Notes: a model not told the origin generated them from the sequence alone. Numbered from the stretch's first letter, positions 33,040 to 42,813 are shown. The stretch: DNA of 64,000 nt from Ohessyouella blattaphilus (GCF_024721265.1 NZ_JAMXOC010000008.1:1-64000); one strand, 5' to 3'. Numbers and translations: made by a program.

Positions 33040-34113
33040 ATGATGGAAAAAGCAAAAGACGGGATGATGTTAGCTCTCGTCAAGGAAAAGCCAGAGGAGG
33101 GACTTTGGCTTAAGGAGGTACCGATTCCCTCAGTCGGGCCAAACGATGTGAAGATTAAGATTCACAAGACAGCAATCTGTGGTACGGACGTGCATATCTA
33201 TCAGTGGAATCAATGGGCTAAGGATACGATTCCGATTGGCCTAACCGCCGGCCACGAGTACGTTGGGGAAGTGGTAGAGACCGGTGAGGCTGTACAAGGA
33301 TTCAAAGTTGGGGACTTAGTTTCTGGAGAAGGGCATATCACTTGTGGGAAGTGTCGAAATTGCCTGGAAGGACATAAGGAAAACTGTCGGGATGCCAAAG
33401 GCGTCGGTGTCAATAGAAACGGTGCCTTTGCCGAATACCTAGTCATTCCACAGTCTAATGTGTGGCCTTGCACTTCCAGAATACCGGAGGAGCTTTACGC
33501 GATCTTTGACCCCTTTGGTAATGCTACTCACGCCACTCTTTACTATGATTTAATTGGTGAAGATGTGCTGATAACCGGTGCAGGTCCTATCGGTATTATG
33601 GCTGCCGCCATTGCTAAATTTGGTGGAGCTAGGCATATCGTGGTAACCGATATGAACGAGTATCGCTTGGATCTAGCGAGAAAGTTAGGAGCGACGCGTA
33701 CCGTTAATCTTAAAGAAGAGAGCTTACGGGACGTTATGAATGAAATCGGCATGCGAGAAGGCTTTGATGTGGGTCTGGAGATGTCGGGAGCACCAGCGGG
33801 ACTCTCCGATATGATTCGCAATATGAAAAACGGTGGCCACATCTCGCTATTAGGATTACAGCCTAAAGAAAGCAAGGTAGATCTAGAAAAAGTGATTTTT
33901 AGCGGTTTGGTACTGCGAGGAATTTATGGACGAAAAGTCTGGGATACCTGGTATAAGATGTCCACGATGATTCAAGCAGGTCTTGATATTTCGGGAATTA
34001 TTACCCACCGATTTGACATCCAGGATTATGAAAAAGGCTTTGCGGCGATGATCTCTGGTAATTCAGGTAAGGTGATTCTAGATTGGACGAAAATTCACGA
34101 AGGAGGGAGATAA
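33040..34113 (+). CDS. tdh: L-threonine 3-dehydrogenase
   Basis: Zinc-containing medium-chain dehydrogenase, 357 residues, oxidising L-threonine to 2-amino-3-ketobutyrate with NAD+. Catalytic zinc: the cysteine in [10 protein letters not shown] and GHEYVGEV. Structural zinc: four cysteines in [18 protein letters not shown]. Nucleotide binding: [13 protein letters not shown]. The [12 protein letters not shown] segment is characteristic of Tdh. AGGAGG precedes tandem ATG codons at 33040 and 33043. Its stop codon abuts the kbl ATG. Confidence 0.96.
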   Translation: MMEKAKDGMMLALVKEKPEEGLWLKEVPIPSVGPNDVKIKIHKTAICGTDVHIYQWNQWAKDTIPIGLTAGHEYVGEVVETGEAVQGFKVGDLVSGEGHITCGKCRNCLEGHKENCRDAKGVGVNRNGAFAEYLVIPQSNVWPCTSRIPEELYAIFDPFGNATHATLYYDLIGEDVLITGAGPIGIMAAAIAKFGGARHIVVTDMNEYRLDLARKLGATRTVNLKEESLRDVMNEIGMREGFDVGLEMSGAPAGLSDMIRNMKNGGHISLLGLQPKESKVDLEKVIFSGLVLRGIYGRKVWDTWYKMSTMIQAGLDISGIITHRFDIQDYEKGFAAMISGNSGKVILDWTKIHEGGR

Positions 34114-35310
34114 ATGTTTTCCAAAGAAGAAGCCCTTTCTTTCTATAAGAAGGAAGTAGATGATATTAAGGAAGCAGGTTTATTTAAAGGCGAGGTGCCA
34201 ATCGTTTCTCCGCAAGGAGCGAAGGTACTTCTTAGCGATGGCAGAAAAGTCTTAAATATGTGTGCGAATAACTATTTAGGTCTAGGAGATAACGAGCGTT
34301 TAATAAAGGCCGCGAAAGCTACGTACGATGAGCGCGGCTACGGGGTAGCGTCGGTTCGCTTTATCTGTGGAACCCAGGATATTCATAAAGAGCTAGAAAA
34401 AGAACTGTCGAAGTTTTTACAGACAGAAGACACGATTCTGTACTCTTCTTGCTTTGATGCTAATGGCGGTTTGTTTGAAACCCTTTTAGGCAAAGAAGAT
34501 GCGGTGATTAGCGATGAGCTAAATCACGCTTCGATTATCGATGGCGTTCGCCTTTCAAAAGCCATGCGCTATCGTTATAAGAACAACGATATGGAAGATT
34601 TAGAGACGCAGCTAAAGGCAGCTGATGAAGCGGGAGCGAGAATTAAGTTGATTGCGACCGATGGTGTCTTCTCGATGGATGGTATTATCTGTAATCTACA
34701 AGGTGTGTGTGATTTGGCGGATAAGTACCATGCGCTGGTGATGGTGGATGATAGCCATGCAGTGGGCTTTATCGGGGCTCATGGTAGAGGCACGCCGGAA
34801 TACTGCGGCGTTAGCGATAGAGTCGATATTATTACGGGAACTCTAGGAAAAGCCTTAGGTGGTGCCAGTGGCGGTTATACCAGCGGGCGTAAGGAGATTA
34901 TCGATATTCTTAGACAGCGTTCAAGACCGTATCTCTTTTCTAACTCGGTGGCACCGGCCATTGTCGGAGCTAGCTTAGAATTACTGAAAATGCTCGGAGA
35001 AAGTACAGCACTTCGGGATCACCTTGAAGACTTAACGGCGTATTATCGCCAGCAGCTAGTTGACAATCACTTTGATATCGTTCCGGGAACTCACCCCTGT
35101 GTGCCGGTTATGCTTTACGATGAGAAGGTTACCGCAGAATTCGCCAAAAGAATGATGGAAAAGGATGTATACGTAGTAGCCTTTTCTTTCCCGGTGGTGC
35201 CAAGAGGAAAGGCGAGAATCAGAACTCAGGTAAGCGCTGCCCATACGAGAGAAGATATCGACTATATTGTTAAGTGTTTTAAGGAAGTAAGAGAAGAGAT
35301 GGGATTATGA
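34114..35310 (+). CDS. kbl: 2-amino-3-ketobutyrate CoA ligase (glycine C-acetyltransferase)
   Basis: PLP enzyme of the alpha-oxoamine synthase family, 398 residues. It cleaves the Tdh product with CoA to glycine and acetyl-CoA. The PLP lysine is in [24 protein letters not shown] holds the ring-stacking and pyridine-contacting residues. It starts one base after tdh, with GGAGGGAG inside the end of tdh, and overlaps nagA by 4 nt (ATGA). Confidence 0.96.
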   Translation: MFSKEEALSFYKKEVDDIKEAGLFKGEVPIVSPQGAKVLLSDGRKVLNMCANNYLGLGDNERLIKAAKATYDERGYGVASVRFICGTQDIHKELEKELSKFLQTEDTILYSSCFDANGGLFETLLGKEDAVISDELNHASIIDGVRLSKAMRYRYKNNDMEDLETQLKAADEAGARIKLIATDGVFSMDGIICNLQGVCDLADKYHALVMVDDSHAVGFIGAHGRGTPEYCGVSDRVDIITGTLGKALGGASGGYTSGRKEIIDILRQRSRPYLFSNSVAPAIVGASLELLKMLGESTALRDHLEDLTAYYRQQLVDNHFDIVPGTHPCVPVMLYDEKVTAEFAKRMMEKDVYVVAFSFPVVPRGKARIRTQVSAAHTREDIDYIVKCFKEVREEMGL

Positions 35311-36422
35311 TTATAAAAAATGTGAAGGTCTACGGAAGGGACCAAGTATTTCGCCAGGGCGAAGTAGTTATTCGGGAGGGTCTGTTTCAAAAGGAAGCCT
35401 TACCAGATGAAGAGTTGATTGACGGGAAGGGGTGCTATGCCATTCCTGGTCTAATCGACATGCATTTTCACGGCTGTATGGGCAGTGATGTGTGTGACAA
35501 CGACTCGGAAGGCTTGCAAAAAATTGCTGATTATGAAGCCTCCGTTGGCGTTACCAGTATGTGCCCAGCTACGATGACGCTACCCTTAGCGGAACTTGGT
35601 GACGTGGTCTCGGGTATCGCTGATTTTAAAAGCGATAGCGGCGCCAAGTATGTAGGCATTAATATGGAAGGTCCTTTTATTAGCAAAGTCAAAAAGGGCG
35701 CTCAAGATGACAGTAATATTATTCCGGCGAACGTAGAAGTCTTTCGGGAGTTTCAAAAAAGAGCCAAAGGCCTAGTTAAGTTTATCGGGGTAGCGCCCGA
35801 GGTGGAAAGTGAAGTAGCGCTTGACTTTATTAAGGGAGTAAAGGATGAAGTTAGTGTTTCTCTGGCTCACACAAATGCAGATTATGAGGAGGCAGATAGA
35901 GCCTTTACGGCAGGAGCAAAGGCAGTGACTCATTTATTTAACGCCATGTCGCCTTTCGGTCACCGGGATCCGGGAGTTGTCGGAGCCGCCTTTGACCATC
36001 CTGAGGTCTTTGTGGAACTAATTTGTGACGGTATTCATCTCCATCCTAGTATGGTGCGAGTCGCCTTTCAGCTCTTTGGCACCAAGCGCATCTGTCTGAT
36101 TAGCGATAGTATGCGGGCAACAGGTCTGGCAAACGGCACCTATACTCTTGGTGGTCAAGAGGTGAATGTTCATGACGGTAAAGCGACAATGGTGAAAGAC
36201 GGCGCGATCGCCGGTTCCGTTCATAATCTGTTAGAGTGCTTAAGGTATACGGTGAACGAAGTGGGAATCCCCCTAGAAGAAGCACTGGCCTGTGCCACCA
36301 TTAATCCCGCGAGAGCCCTTAAGCTAGAAGATCGATACGGAGGTATTGAAGCAGGTAAGGTGGGGAACCTAGTGTTACTAAATGAGAAGTTACAAGTTGA
36401 AAAAGTATTGATAAACGGCTAA
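35307..36422 (+). CDS. nagA: N-acetylglucosamine-6-phosphate deacetylase
   Basis: Amidohydrolase of 371 residues that removes acetate from GlcNAc-6-phosphate. Visible are [12 protein letters not shown], the metal-ligand segments [15 protein letters not shown] and [10 protein letters not shown], and the catalytic aspartate in [11 protein letters not shown]. It begins with an ATGA overlap with kbl, so the three genes are one operon. nagB is not adjacent. Coupling with threonine breakdown is unusual and may reflect use of glycan- and mucin-derived threonine and GlcNAc (inference). Confidence 0.94.
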   Translation: MIIKNVKVYGRDQVFRQGEVVIREGLFQKEALPDEELIDGKGCYAIPGLIDMHFHGCMGSDVCDNDSEGLQKIADYEASVGVTSMCPATMTLPLAELGDVVSGIADFKSDSGAKYVGINMEGPFISKVKKGAQDDSNIIPANVEVFREFQKRAKGLVKFIGVAPEVESEVALDFIKGVKDEVSVSLAHTNADYEEADRAFTAGAKAVTHLFNAMSPFGHRDPGVVGAAFDHPEVFVELICDGIHLHPSMVRVAFQLFGTKRICLISDSMRATGLANGTYTLGGQEVNVHDGKATMVKDGAIAGSVHNLLECLRYTVNEVGIPLEEALACATINPARALKLEDRYGGIEAGKVGNLVLLNEKLQVEKVLING

Positions 36423-36425
36423 AGC

Positions 36426-36458
36426 AAAAGCCCCGTGAACCGAAGTTCCCGGGGCTTT
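36426..36458 (+). terminator. Terminator of tdh-kbl-nagA
   Basis: AAAGCCCC pairs with GGGGCTTT, extended by GAAC/GTTC around a CGAA tetraloop-like loop. Confidence 0.88.
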
Positions 36459-36461
36459 CAC

Positions 36462-36631
36462 TTATAGTTATTTAAAGGAATGAGAGTAAAGTGTGCATCT
36501 TTTGATGCAACTTTATGAGGGGGGAGATAGATAATTTCTTATCTATCTTGATTACTATTATAGGGGCCAATTATGTCTAAAGTTTGATTGAACTATTAAA
36601 CAAAAGTGAAATTCCTTAAAGAAAACTTAAA
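36462..36631 (+). repeat. Duplicated 170-nt intergenic element, copy 2 (upstream of the two-component system)
   Basis: Second copy of the 32787-32958 element. Hairpin 1 (36488-36514) gains a G-C pair where copy 1 has an A-C mismatch; hairpin 2 (36525-36548) keeps both arms while the loop differs. The end carries CTTAAA-GAAAA-CTTAAA (36615-36631), again with 11-bp spacing. Confidence 0.8.
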
Positions 36632-36757
36632 AATAGTAATTATTATTGTTACTAAAAACATCTAAAGATGCCATATTCAGACAATCTTAATAATTTACCA
36701 ATCTTTCTCTTAAAAAGTGGATGATAATCTTGTATCATGTAAGGGAGGTGATGAATT
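36632..36757 (+). promoter_or_regulatory. Promoter region of the response-regulator gene
   Basis: AT-rich and gene-free. GGGAGGTGATG provides the ribosome binding site; TATCAT near 36734-36739 is a possible -10. No confident -35 was assigned. Confidence 0.35.
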
Positions 36758-37453
36758 ATGGCAAATATATTAGTATGTGATGACGATAAAGAAATCGTTG
36801 AGGCAATTGGCATTTACTTAGAGCAAGAGGGCTATACTATCTACAAGGCGTATGATGGCATGGAGGCCTTAAAAGTATTGAGGGAAGAGACGATAAATCT
36901 TCTAATTATTGATGTGATGATGCCAAAGTTAGATGGAATACGGGCTACTCTTAAAATAAGAGAAGAGAACAATATGCCGATTATTATTTTATCTGCAAAA
37001 TCTGAAGATGCGGATAAAATACTAGGTCTTAATGTAGGGGCCGATGATTACGTCACGAAACCCTTCAGCCCTCTAGAGTTAGTAGCAAGGGTGAAATCCC
37101 AGCTGCGGCGTTTTACGAAGCTCGGTTCAGAAATGAAGACAGAGGGAAGTGTAATCTATTCATCAGGTGGTCTGTCGATTAATGACGACTTGAAAGAGGT
37201 AAGTGTTGATGGCGAGTTGATTCGTCTAACACCAATAGAATACAATATTTTACTATTGCTAGTTAAGAATCAGGGGAGAGTGTTTTCTACGGACCAAATC
37301 TATGAAAGTATATGGAATGAAGATGCCATCGGTGTGGATAATACGGTAGCGGTGCATATTCGCCATATCAGGGAGAAGATTGAGATTAATCCCAAAGACC
37401 CTCGCTATTTAAAAGTAGTCTGGGGTTTGGGCTATAAGGTAGAAAAGCTCTAG
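36758..37453 (+). CDS. OmpR/PhoB family response regulator (VanR-like)
   Basis: 231 residues. Receiver domain with acidic pocket VCDDDKE, phosphoacceptor Asp52 in LLIIDVMMP, and the conserved lysine in DDYVTKPFSP. The C-terminal winged helix has LTPIEYNILLLLVKNQGRVFS and VAVHIRHIREKIE. It probably binds the CTTAA direct repeats found upstream of itself and of tdh, giving autoregulation and control of threonine/GlcNAc use (inference). The histidine kinase begins 13 nt downstream. Confidence 0.95.
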   Translation: MANILVCDDDKEIVEAIGIYLEQEGYTIYKAYDGMEALKVLREETINLLIIDVMMPKLDGIRATLKIREENNMPIIILSAKSEDADKILGLNVGADDYVTKPFSPLELVARVKSQLRRFTKLGSEMKTEGSVIYSSGGLSINDDLKEVSVDGELIRLTPIEYNILLLLVKNQGRVFSTDQIYESIWNEDAIGVDNTVAVHIRHIREKIEINPKDPRYLKVVWGLGYKVEKL

Positions 37454-37466
37454 AAGGGAGCATAAA

Positions 37467-40016
37467 ATGAAGAAATGGTATAAAGCTGGTGTTACGAAAG
37501 CGAGTCTCGTAATCCTAGCGATTATTTGTGGAACGATGTTTATCACCAGCTTCGTGTGGTTTGGCTTAAACGCTCAGGATACAGATTCTCTTTTGCCGAC
37601 AACGCGGGTGGCAAAATTCGAAGAATCCAGTCGCTTTAAAGAGCTTTTAAGCAGTGACTCGGGTACGATTGCTCAGGGCATAAAGGGGCGAGTGCTTCGA
37701 GAAAAGGAAGAGGCTGGCGAGCTCTTAGATTTAAAAAAGTATTCGGAGACAGGCGAGTTTTCTAAAAAGGACGAAAGTGGATTTTCTTACCGAATTGCCG
37801 ATTTATTAGCTTGGGGATCAATGAATGGGTATACGATGACTCATTATAATGAGCTTATGTACGAAATGCAAAGCACGATTCCGGAGGGGCCATCTGTAAT
37901 TGTGTGTCAGAAGGCGGATGATAGCTATCAGTATTTTACGGTAGCTGACTTTCATAATATTGTGAAGGAAGAGGATTACACATTTAGCTTTGGTCAGGAT
38001 AACACGTATAATGAAGACCCGGAGGGGTATTATTCCTTTGATGACTTCGTCTATGCCAACGAAGGAGCTAGTGTCTACGGCAAAGATAATGCCCAGATTT
38101 ATAAAAAAATCTGGATGTTTACCGGGGTAACATATGCCGAGGAGTATAAAACCATTAGTGGCAAATCAATATTAGAAATCGCTAATACAGAGCCTGAATG
38201 GAATGGCAAGCTCCAGGAAATGTACGAAATGCTAGGAAGCGCTCTTGACTCCTTTGGACAAGCGGGCAGTGGCCTTACGTATATGGAGGAGAACTTCCGC
38301 CAGGGCGATACGAATCTTACGTACGTCTATGCAAATAAAACCGATGGGATTATGCAGACAAATGATGAGAGCCTGAAGAACAATCCCGACAAGATTAAAG
38401 AAATCGGCAATGGGAGAAGTGCAAAGTACGTAATTGTCAAACCGCGACTTAAGGACTTTGATACCAATATAGAAAAGGCATCGGCCACGGAGTGGATGAG
38501 CTATGCAAAAGAACTTATGGGCGATGATTACAAGGATAAGGACTTTACGCTTGCCTTGGCTGTTGATGGGGATTACCCTGTCAAAGACAATTACTACGAG
38601 CAAAGCGAAGTCTATAAAAGCTTTTACCGTCAAGCTGGTGATTACACCATATTTTTCATCTTAGGTCTCGTGGGCACGCTGGTTAGTGTGTTATGGCTAA
38701 CGGTAGTATCTGGTCGTCGTTCTAGGGATGAAGAATTGCATTTAAATATGTTTGACCGGTTAAAGACAGAACTAGCAGCCGTTTTAGTTATCGGGGCAGA
38801 AGCCTTTGTAGTAGCAGCCATCGGTTCTCAGTATGGCTTTTCCACGACGAGTTCTGGATATGCAGTGGCCAACCATTCGGTTTCTCTCGTATGGGTAATC
38901 ATCTTCTTTGCCAGTATGTGTCTATTTTTAGCAGGGTACTTGTCCTTAGTTCGCCGGATTAAGGGACGAACCCTTTGGAAAAATAGTATTCTGAAATACT
39001 TGGTGAATTTAGTACAGATAGCCTTCCGTCATGTAAACATTCTTTGGCGTACGGTACTTCTCTTCGTGATTTTTGTTTTGATTCATTGGGTGACTTTAGG
39101 TGCAGGCACTTCGTCCATGCCAGTGGTGATGTTAGTAGCAGAAATCGCCGGCCTTGTATATTTGGTACGAACGACTCTCGGAAGAGCGGCGATTCATAAG
39201 GGCATTAAGCGGATTGCTGACGGGGATTTGAATTACAAGATTCCATACCAGTTTCTAAAAGGAGAGCAGCTAGAGATTGCGGAGAAAATCAATAATATTG
39301 GCGAAGGACTTGATAAGGCAGTAGAAGAAAGTCTTCGCAGTGAGCGGATGAAGACGGATTTGATTACGAATGTATCCCACGACATTAAGACACCGCTTAC
39401 ATCGATTATTAACTACATTGGTCTGTTAAAGCAGGAGAATTTTACTGATCCTAAGCTAGTGAAGTACTTAGATATATTAGAGGAAAAGGCCATGCGTCTA
39501 AAGACCTTGACTGAAGATGTAGTGGAGGCTTCAAAGGCCAGCTCAGGAAATGTTAATCTTGAGTATATGAACATTAATTTAGTGGAGCTAATCCAACAGA
39601 CTAGTGGAGAATTCGCTGAGCGCTTAGAGTCACGTAAGCTAACGGAGATCCTTAGCCTTCCAGAGACCGAAGTGGTGGTGCGCTTAGATTCCAGACAGAC
39701 CTGGCGGGTGCTTGAAAATATCTACAATAATGCGGTGAAATACTCCCAGCCAGGAACACGGGTATACTCTCACTTAGAAGTGAAAGACCAGCGAGCGTAC
39801 TTTAGCCTTAAAAATATCTCGGAAGAGGAGCTTAATATTACCCCTGATGAGTTAACGGAGCGCTTTATAAGAGGGGATGCTTCCAGGAGTAAGGAGGGCA
39901 GTGGTCTAGGCTTATCCATTGCGAAGAGTCTAACTGAACTCCAAGGCGGTACCTTTACAATCAACCTCGATGGGGACCTCTTTAAAGTAACTATTAGTTT
40001 TCCAATCATCAAATAA
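37467..40016 (+). CDS. Sensor histidine kinase with large extracytoplasmic domain
   Basis: 849 residues. Helix 1 (about 12-33) is followed by an extracytoplasmic region of roughly 350 residues rich in acidic and aromatic residues, then several membrane helices (about 390-580), a short HAMP-like linker, and the kinase core. The phospho-histidine is near residue 638 in NVSHDIKTPLTS; the N box is ENIYNNAVKY and the G box GSGLGLSIAKS. It should phosphorylate the adjacent VanR-like regulator. The extracellular region matches no sensor domain I can name. Cell-envelope sensing is likely by analogy with VanS/large Lachnospiraceae kinases. Confidence 0.92.
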   Translation: MKKWYKAGVTKASLVILAIICGTMFITSFVWFGLNAQDTDSLLPTTRVAKFEESSRFKELLSSDSGTIAQGIKGRVLREKEEAGELLDLKKYSETGEFSKKDESGFSYRIADLLAWGSMNGYTMTHYNELMYEMQSTIPEGPSVIVCQKADDSYQYFTVADFHNIVKEEDYTFSFGQDNTYNEDPEGYYSFDDFVYANEGASVYGKDNAQIYKKIWMFTGVTYAEEYKTISGKSILEIANTEPEWNGKLQEMYEMLGSALDSFGQAGSGLTYMEENFRQGDTNLTYVYANKTDGIMQTNDESLKNNPDKIKEIGNGRSAKYVIVKPRLKDFDTNIEKASATEWMSYAKELMGDDYKDKDFTLALAVDGDYPVKDNYYEQSEVYKSFYRQAGDYTIFFILGLVGTLVSVLWLTVVSGRRSRDEELHLNMFDRLKTELAAVLVIGAEAFVVAAIGSQYGFSTTSSGYAVANHSVSLVWVIIFFASMCLFLAGYLSLVRRIKGRTLWKNSILKYLVNLVQIAFRHVNILWRTVLLFVIFVLIHWVTLGAGTSSMPVVMLVAEIAGLVYLVRTTLGRAAIHKGIKRIADGDLNYKIPYQFLKGEQLEIAEKINNIGEGLDKAVEESLRSERMKTDLITNVSHDIKTPLTSIINYIGLLKQENFTDPKLVKYLDILEEKAMRLKTLTEDVVEASKASSGNVNLEYMNINLVELIQQTSGEFAERLESRKLTEILSLPETEVVVRLDSRQTWRVLENIYNNAVKYSQPGTRVYSHLEVKDQRAYFSLKNISEEELNITPDELTERFIRGDASRSKEGSGLGLSIAKSLTELQGGTFTINLDGDLFKVTISFPIIK

Positions 40017-40021
40017 GAACC

Positions 40022-40059
40022 AAAAAGGACAAGGTCGCGTTTTAGACCTTGTCCTTTTT
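40022..40059. terminator. Bidirectional terminator between the kinase gene and pilT
   Basis: AAAAAGGACAAGGTC and GACCTTGTCCTTTTT form a perfect 15-bp stem around an 8-nt loop; T and A runs at both ends let it serve the two convergent units. Confidence 0.93.
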
Positions 40060-40065
40060 AGACCT

Positions 40066-41127
40066 TTAGTTTAATTTCCGTTTAAGCATTTCGGGATTGG
40101 TCGCGTGGGTTAGCGCCGTCTCTGCGGTAATGCGACCTTCATTATAAAGCTTTAGAAGGCTTGAGTCCATGGACATCATATCCTCAGTGGTAGAGGAGTA
40201 GACAATGCCATCGATTTGGGGAATCTTGGTATCCCTAATCATGTTACGGATGGCTTGGTTTACGGTCATTAGTTCAAAGACCGGTGCCATTTTCCCGTCT
40301 ACTGTAGGTACAAGCTGTTGGCAGATAACCGCCTGAAGAACCATGGAGAGTTGAACGGCGATTTGGGCCTGCTGGGAAGCGGGGAAAACATCGATAATTC
40401 TATCGATGGTATTGGCGCTTCCTAGTGTATGGAGAGTCGAGAAAATCAAGTGACCGGTTTCGGCAGCAGTCATGGCGACCTGAATGGTCTCGTAGTCTCG
40501 CATCTCTCCAAGAAGGACCACATCAGGGCTTTGTCTAAGCGCCGCGCGCAGGGCGGTGATATAGCTATTGGTATCGGCGTTAATCTCTCGCTGGCTGACG
40601 ATACTTTTCTCGTGCCGGTGTAGGTATTCTAGAGGGTCTTCTAACGTAATAATATGCTTTTCTTCCGTTTTGTTAATCTGGTCGATTAAGCAGGCCAAGG
40701 TAGTTGATTTTCCACTGCCTGCCGGTCCGGTAATCAGCACAAGACCCTTTGAGAAGTCCGTACAGTTCATAATGTTGGCTGGAATTCCCAGTTCAGCCGC
40801 TGCCGGTAGGGAGAAGGCGATAGTACGAATAACCGCCGAAAGCGCTCCTCTTTGTTTATAAGCGCTAACCCGGAATCTTGAAAGCCCAGGAATCGCAAAA
40901 GAGAAGTCGTCATCACCCGTATGAAGGAGTTTCTCTAAGGAGCGATCCCCAGCTAAGGTATAGATTTGCTCTACCAAAGCTCGGGTGTCCGAAGCGGTAA
41001 GCTTCTCGGTACCGATGTGTTCTAATTTACCGGCCGCGCGAATGGTTGCCGGGAGACCCGCCACCACAAAGAGGTCGGAGCCTTCCATTTCGACGGCTTT
41101 ATCAAATAGTTCGTTTGCATTTATCAT
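40066..41127 (-). CDS. pilT: Type IV pilus retraction ATPase
   Basis: Secretion ATPase of 353 residues. Walker A GPAGSGKSTTL, Walker B region VVLLGEMRD, the His box TGHLIFSTLHT, and AIRNMIRD, the C-terminal motif that marks PilT retraction ATPases. It powers pilus disassembly at the cytoplasmic side of the membrane. It is the last gene of a minus-strand cluster that also holds PilC and pseudopilin-like proteins. The extension ATPase PilB is not in the window. Confidence 0.94.
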   Translation of the reverse strand: MINANELFDKAVEMEGSDLFVVAGLPATIRAAGKLEHIGTEKLTASDTRALVEQIYTLAGDRSLEKLLHTGDDDFSFAIPGLSRFRVSAYKQRGALSAVIRTIAFSLPAAAELGIPANIMNCTDFSKGLVLITGPAGSGKSTTLACLIDQINKTEEKHIITLEDPLEYLHRHEKSIVSQREINADTNSYITALRAALRQSPDVVLLGEMRDYETIQVAMTAAETGHLIFSTLHTLGSANTIDRIIDVFPASQQAQIAVQLSMVLQAVICQQLVPTVDGKMAPVFELMTVNQAIRNMIRDTKIPQIDGIVYSSTTEDMMSMDSSLLKLYNEGRITAETALTHATNPEMLKRKLN

Positions 41128-41144
41128 TTTCGCTTTTCGCCTTT

Positions 41145-41603
41145 CTACATCAGCTTATAAGTGTCATCTTCCGTCCAGGTATTAGAAGGGACTTCCTTCC
41201 AGGACGTAATCGTATAATATCCATCTTCGTCATGACCCGTTTCGTTCATAGTCAGAGTGACTTCTAAGTGAAGTTTGTCGTTTATCTTTTCGGTAATCAG
41301 TAAGGTAACTGCGTCGCTATCTTCCTGGGTAGTAACGTTTCCTTCAAGAGTCTCTAAAGAGAGGGCGCTACCAGTAGCTAGCGACTTTTCGCAAGCCTCA
41401 TCGATTTTCTTTAAGGTCTTGGTGACTTCGATTTCTGCTTGGTAGTAAGCTTTGCTTTTATTCGCGGCTTCCTTGCTCATATTAAAGTCGCTTAAGGAAC
41501 CTGAAAGAGAAAGGATGGAAAAAATAACTAAGCAGAGCACCATAAAGATCATGACCAGAGAGATGGTTCCCATATTAGAGATGGGGGCATTTTTTTTATT
41601 CAT
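41145..41603 (-). CDS. PilX-like minor pilus protein (single N-terminal membrane helix)
   Basis: 152 residues with one N-terminal hydrophobic helix (about residues 11-33, NMGTISLVMIFMVLCLVIFS) and an acidic, soluble C-terminal region. It lacks the G/F-T-x-x-E prepilin site. Position between pilT and a pseudopilin gene, with a 4-nt overlap with the latter, indicates a pilus-assembly accessory role, like PilX/PilW-type proteins. The family is otherwise not recognised. Confidence 0.6.
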   Translation of the reverse strand: MNKKNAPISNMGTISLVMIFMVLCLVIFSILSLSGSLSDFNMSKEAANKSKAYYQAEIEVTKTLKKIDEACEKSLATGSALSLETLEGNVTTQEDSDAVTLLITEKINDKLHLEVTLTMNETGHDEDGYYTITSWKEVPSNTWTEDDTYKLM

Positions 41604-41998
41604 CGTTTGAGCCCTCCCCTCGCTTTTTGATAATGGGCAACCTCAAGTTCATAGAGAGGTTCCTTCTGATCGTCGTGATAGACACTCAGTCGATACGTAG
41701 GGAGATCCTCGCTAGTGCCTTCCTCCACCAGAATTTCATAGGTATGCTGGCCCTTTTCGCAGGGTTCGAGCAAATCGTTATAGTAAAGTGGAGACGCTAT
41801 CTTTTTACCTAAGCGTAGTTCTTCAGCTAAGCTGGTGGTTTCGCTAACGGCAAAATCATAGGCTTTGCTTTCATTACTGATTAGGTGCGACTTTACGAAG
41901 ACCTGCAAGCAAATGGCGCAGGCCACGGTAAAGAAACAAATAGCAATGATAAATTCCATTAAAAAGGTACCGGAGCGGCCCCGAAGTTGTTTATTCAT
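41600..41998 (-). CDS. PilV-like type IV pseudopilin
   Basis: 132 residues. SG-TFLMEFIIAICFF fits a prepilin cleavage site, with the mature protein starting at T and glutamate at position 5, followed by the hydrophobic stalk. AAAGGAG is 8 nt before the ATG at 41998; the GTG at 42007 is therefore not used. It overlaps the neighbouring upstream gene by 8 nt. Confidence 0.75.
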   Translation of the reverse strand: MNKQLRGRSGTFLMEFIIAICFFTVACAICLQVFVKSHLISNESKAYDFAVSETTSLAEELRLGKKIASPLYYNDLLEPCEKGQHTYEILVEEGTSEDLPTYRLSVYHDDQKEPLYELEVAHYQKARGGLKR

Positions 41999-42479
41999 CG
42001 TGCTCACTCCTTTCTCCTAAGGTAACGTGGCAGCGTATTTGCCTAGCGTCAATGGTTTCGAAAGTGAAAAGACCATCTTCGCTTTCCGTCATGGATAGAT
42101 AGTGGAGGGGCATAATCGTGGTACCGTCAGCGAGAGAAAAGTCTACACCGTCGCTGATAAATAGTTCCATGAGATTGCCATCGTGGAGATAAATGTAGGT
42201 ATAGTAATCGCTAACCTCTCCTTCTTCTTTAAAGGTAAGGCAATCGGTGCCTTCGATTTCGGTAATCTGAATCTGGCCACCGCTATCGTTTTGCCGAAAC
42301 TTGGTGGTCAGGTAGGAAAGCGCGGTACGGCTCTCGCCTTTGGCCTGAATTTCCGAAGTGTTTCGCCCGTAAAAATCAGCCGAGATTACCACTAAGATCA
42401 CGGAGGAGACCACAAAGACGAAAAACAACACGATAGGGAAGATCATTTCGATCATATGCTTGCTCTGATTATTCTTCAT
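41991..42479 (-). CDS. DUF4860-type pilus-associated protein
   Basis: 162 residues; one N-terminal membrane helix (MIFPIVLFFVFVVSSVILV) after a short polar leader (MKNNQSKHMIE) and a beta-rich soluble part. The pattern matches DUF4860 proteins of clostridial pilus clusters. GGGAGGTG lies before the ATG at 42479, so the longer open frame up to 42566 is not the protein. Coupled to both neighbours by overlaps of 8 and 11 nt. Confidence 0.7.
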   Translation of the reverse strand: MKNNQSKHMIEMIFPIVLFFVFVVSSVILVVISADFYGRNTSEIQAKGESRTALSYLTTKFRQNDSGGQIQITEIEGTDCLTFKEEGEVSDYYTYIYLHDGNLMELFISDGVDFSLADGTTIMPLHYLSMTESEDGLFTFETIDARQIRCHVTLGERSEHDE

Positions 42480-42813
42480 CTGGCACCTCCCGGGGAATAA
42501 TGGTAACGGAAGGCGCAATATTTTGGCCCCGTACCGAGTAGTGAACGATGTACCGGTCCGCGTCATAGCTAATTCCGTAGTGTTCTTTTAAATACTCTAG
42601 GCTTTCAGGGTAAGATCCCTCTAGGGCGTAACACTGAGCAACGCCTCTACTAAGGGCTTCTTCTAAGCGTACAGCTTCCTCGGCAGTGGTTCGCTTATCC
42701 AGCTTTTCCGTTAAGAACCAAAAGCCAAATAGGACCACCACGAAGATGGCTACGGAGATTATGATATTTTTAAAAGGTGATTCCGTTTTAGACGTTACAA
42801 AACGTGCTTTCAT
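42469..42813 (-). CDS. Small membrane-anchored pilus-cluster protein
   Basis: 114 residues: a short basic leader, one helix (NIIISVAIFVVVLFGFWFL) and a soluble tail with RGVAQCYALEGSYPESLEYL, reminiscent of pilin-like C-terminal regions. GGAG lies 6 nt before the ATG at 42813. Function unknown; by position it is part of the pilus machine. Confidence 0.6.
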   Translation of the reverse strand: MKARFVTSKTESPFKNIIISVAIFVVVLFGFWFLTEKLDKRTTAEEAVRLEEALSRGVAQCYALEGSYPESLEYLKEHYGISYDADRYIVHYSVRGQNIAPSVTIIPREVPDEE

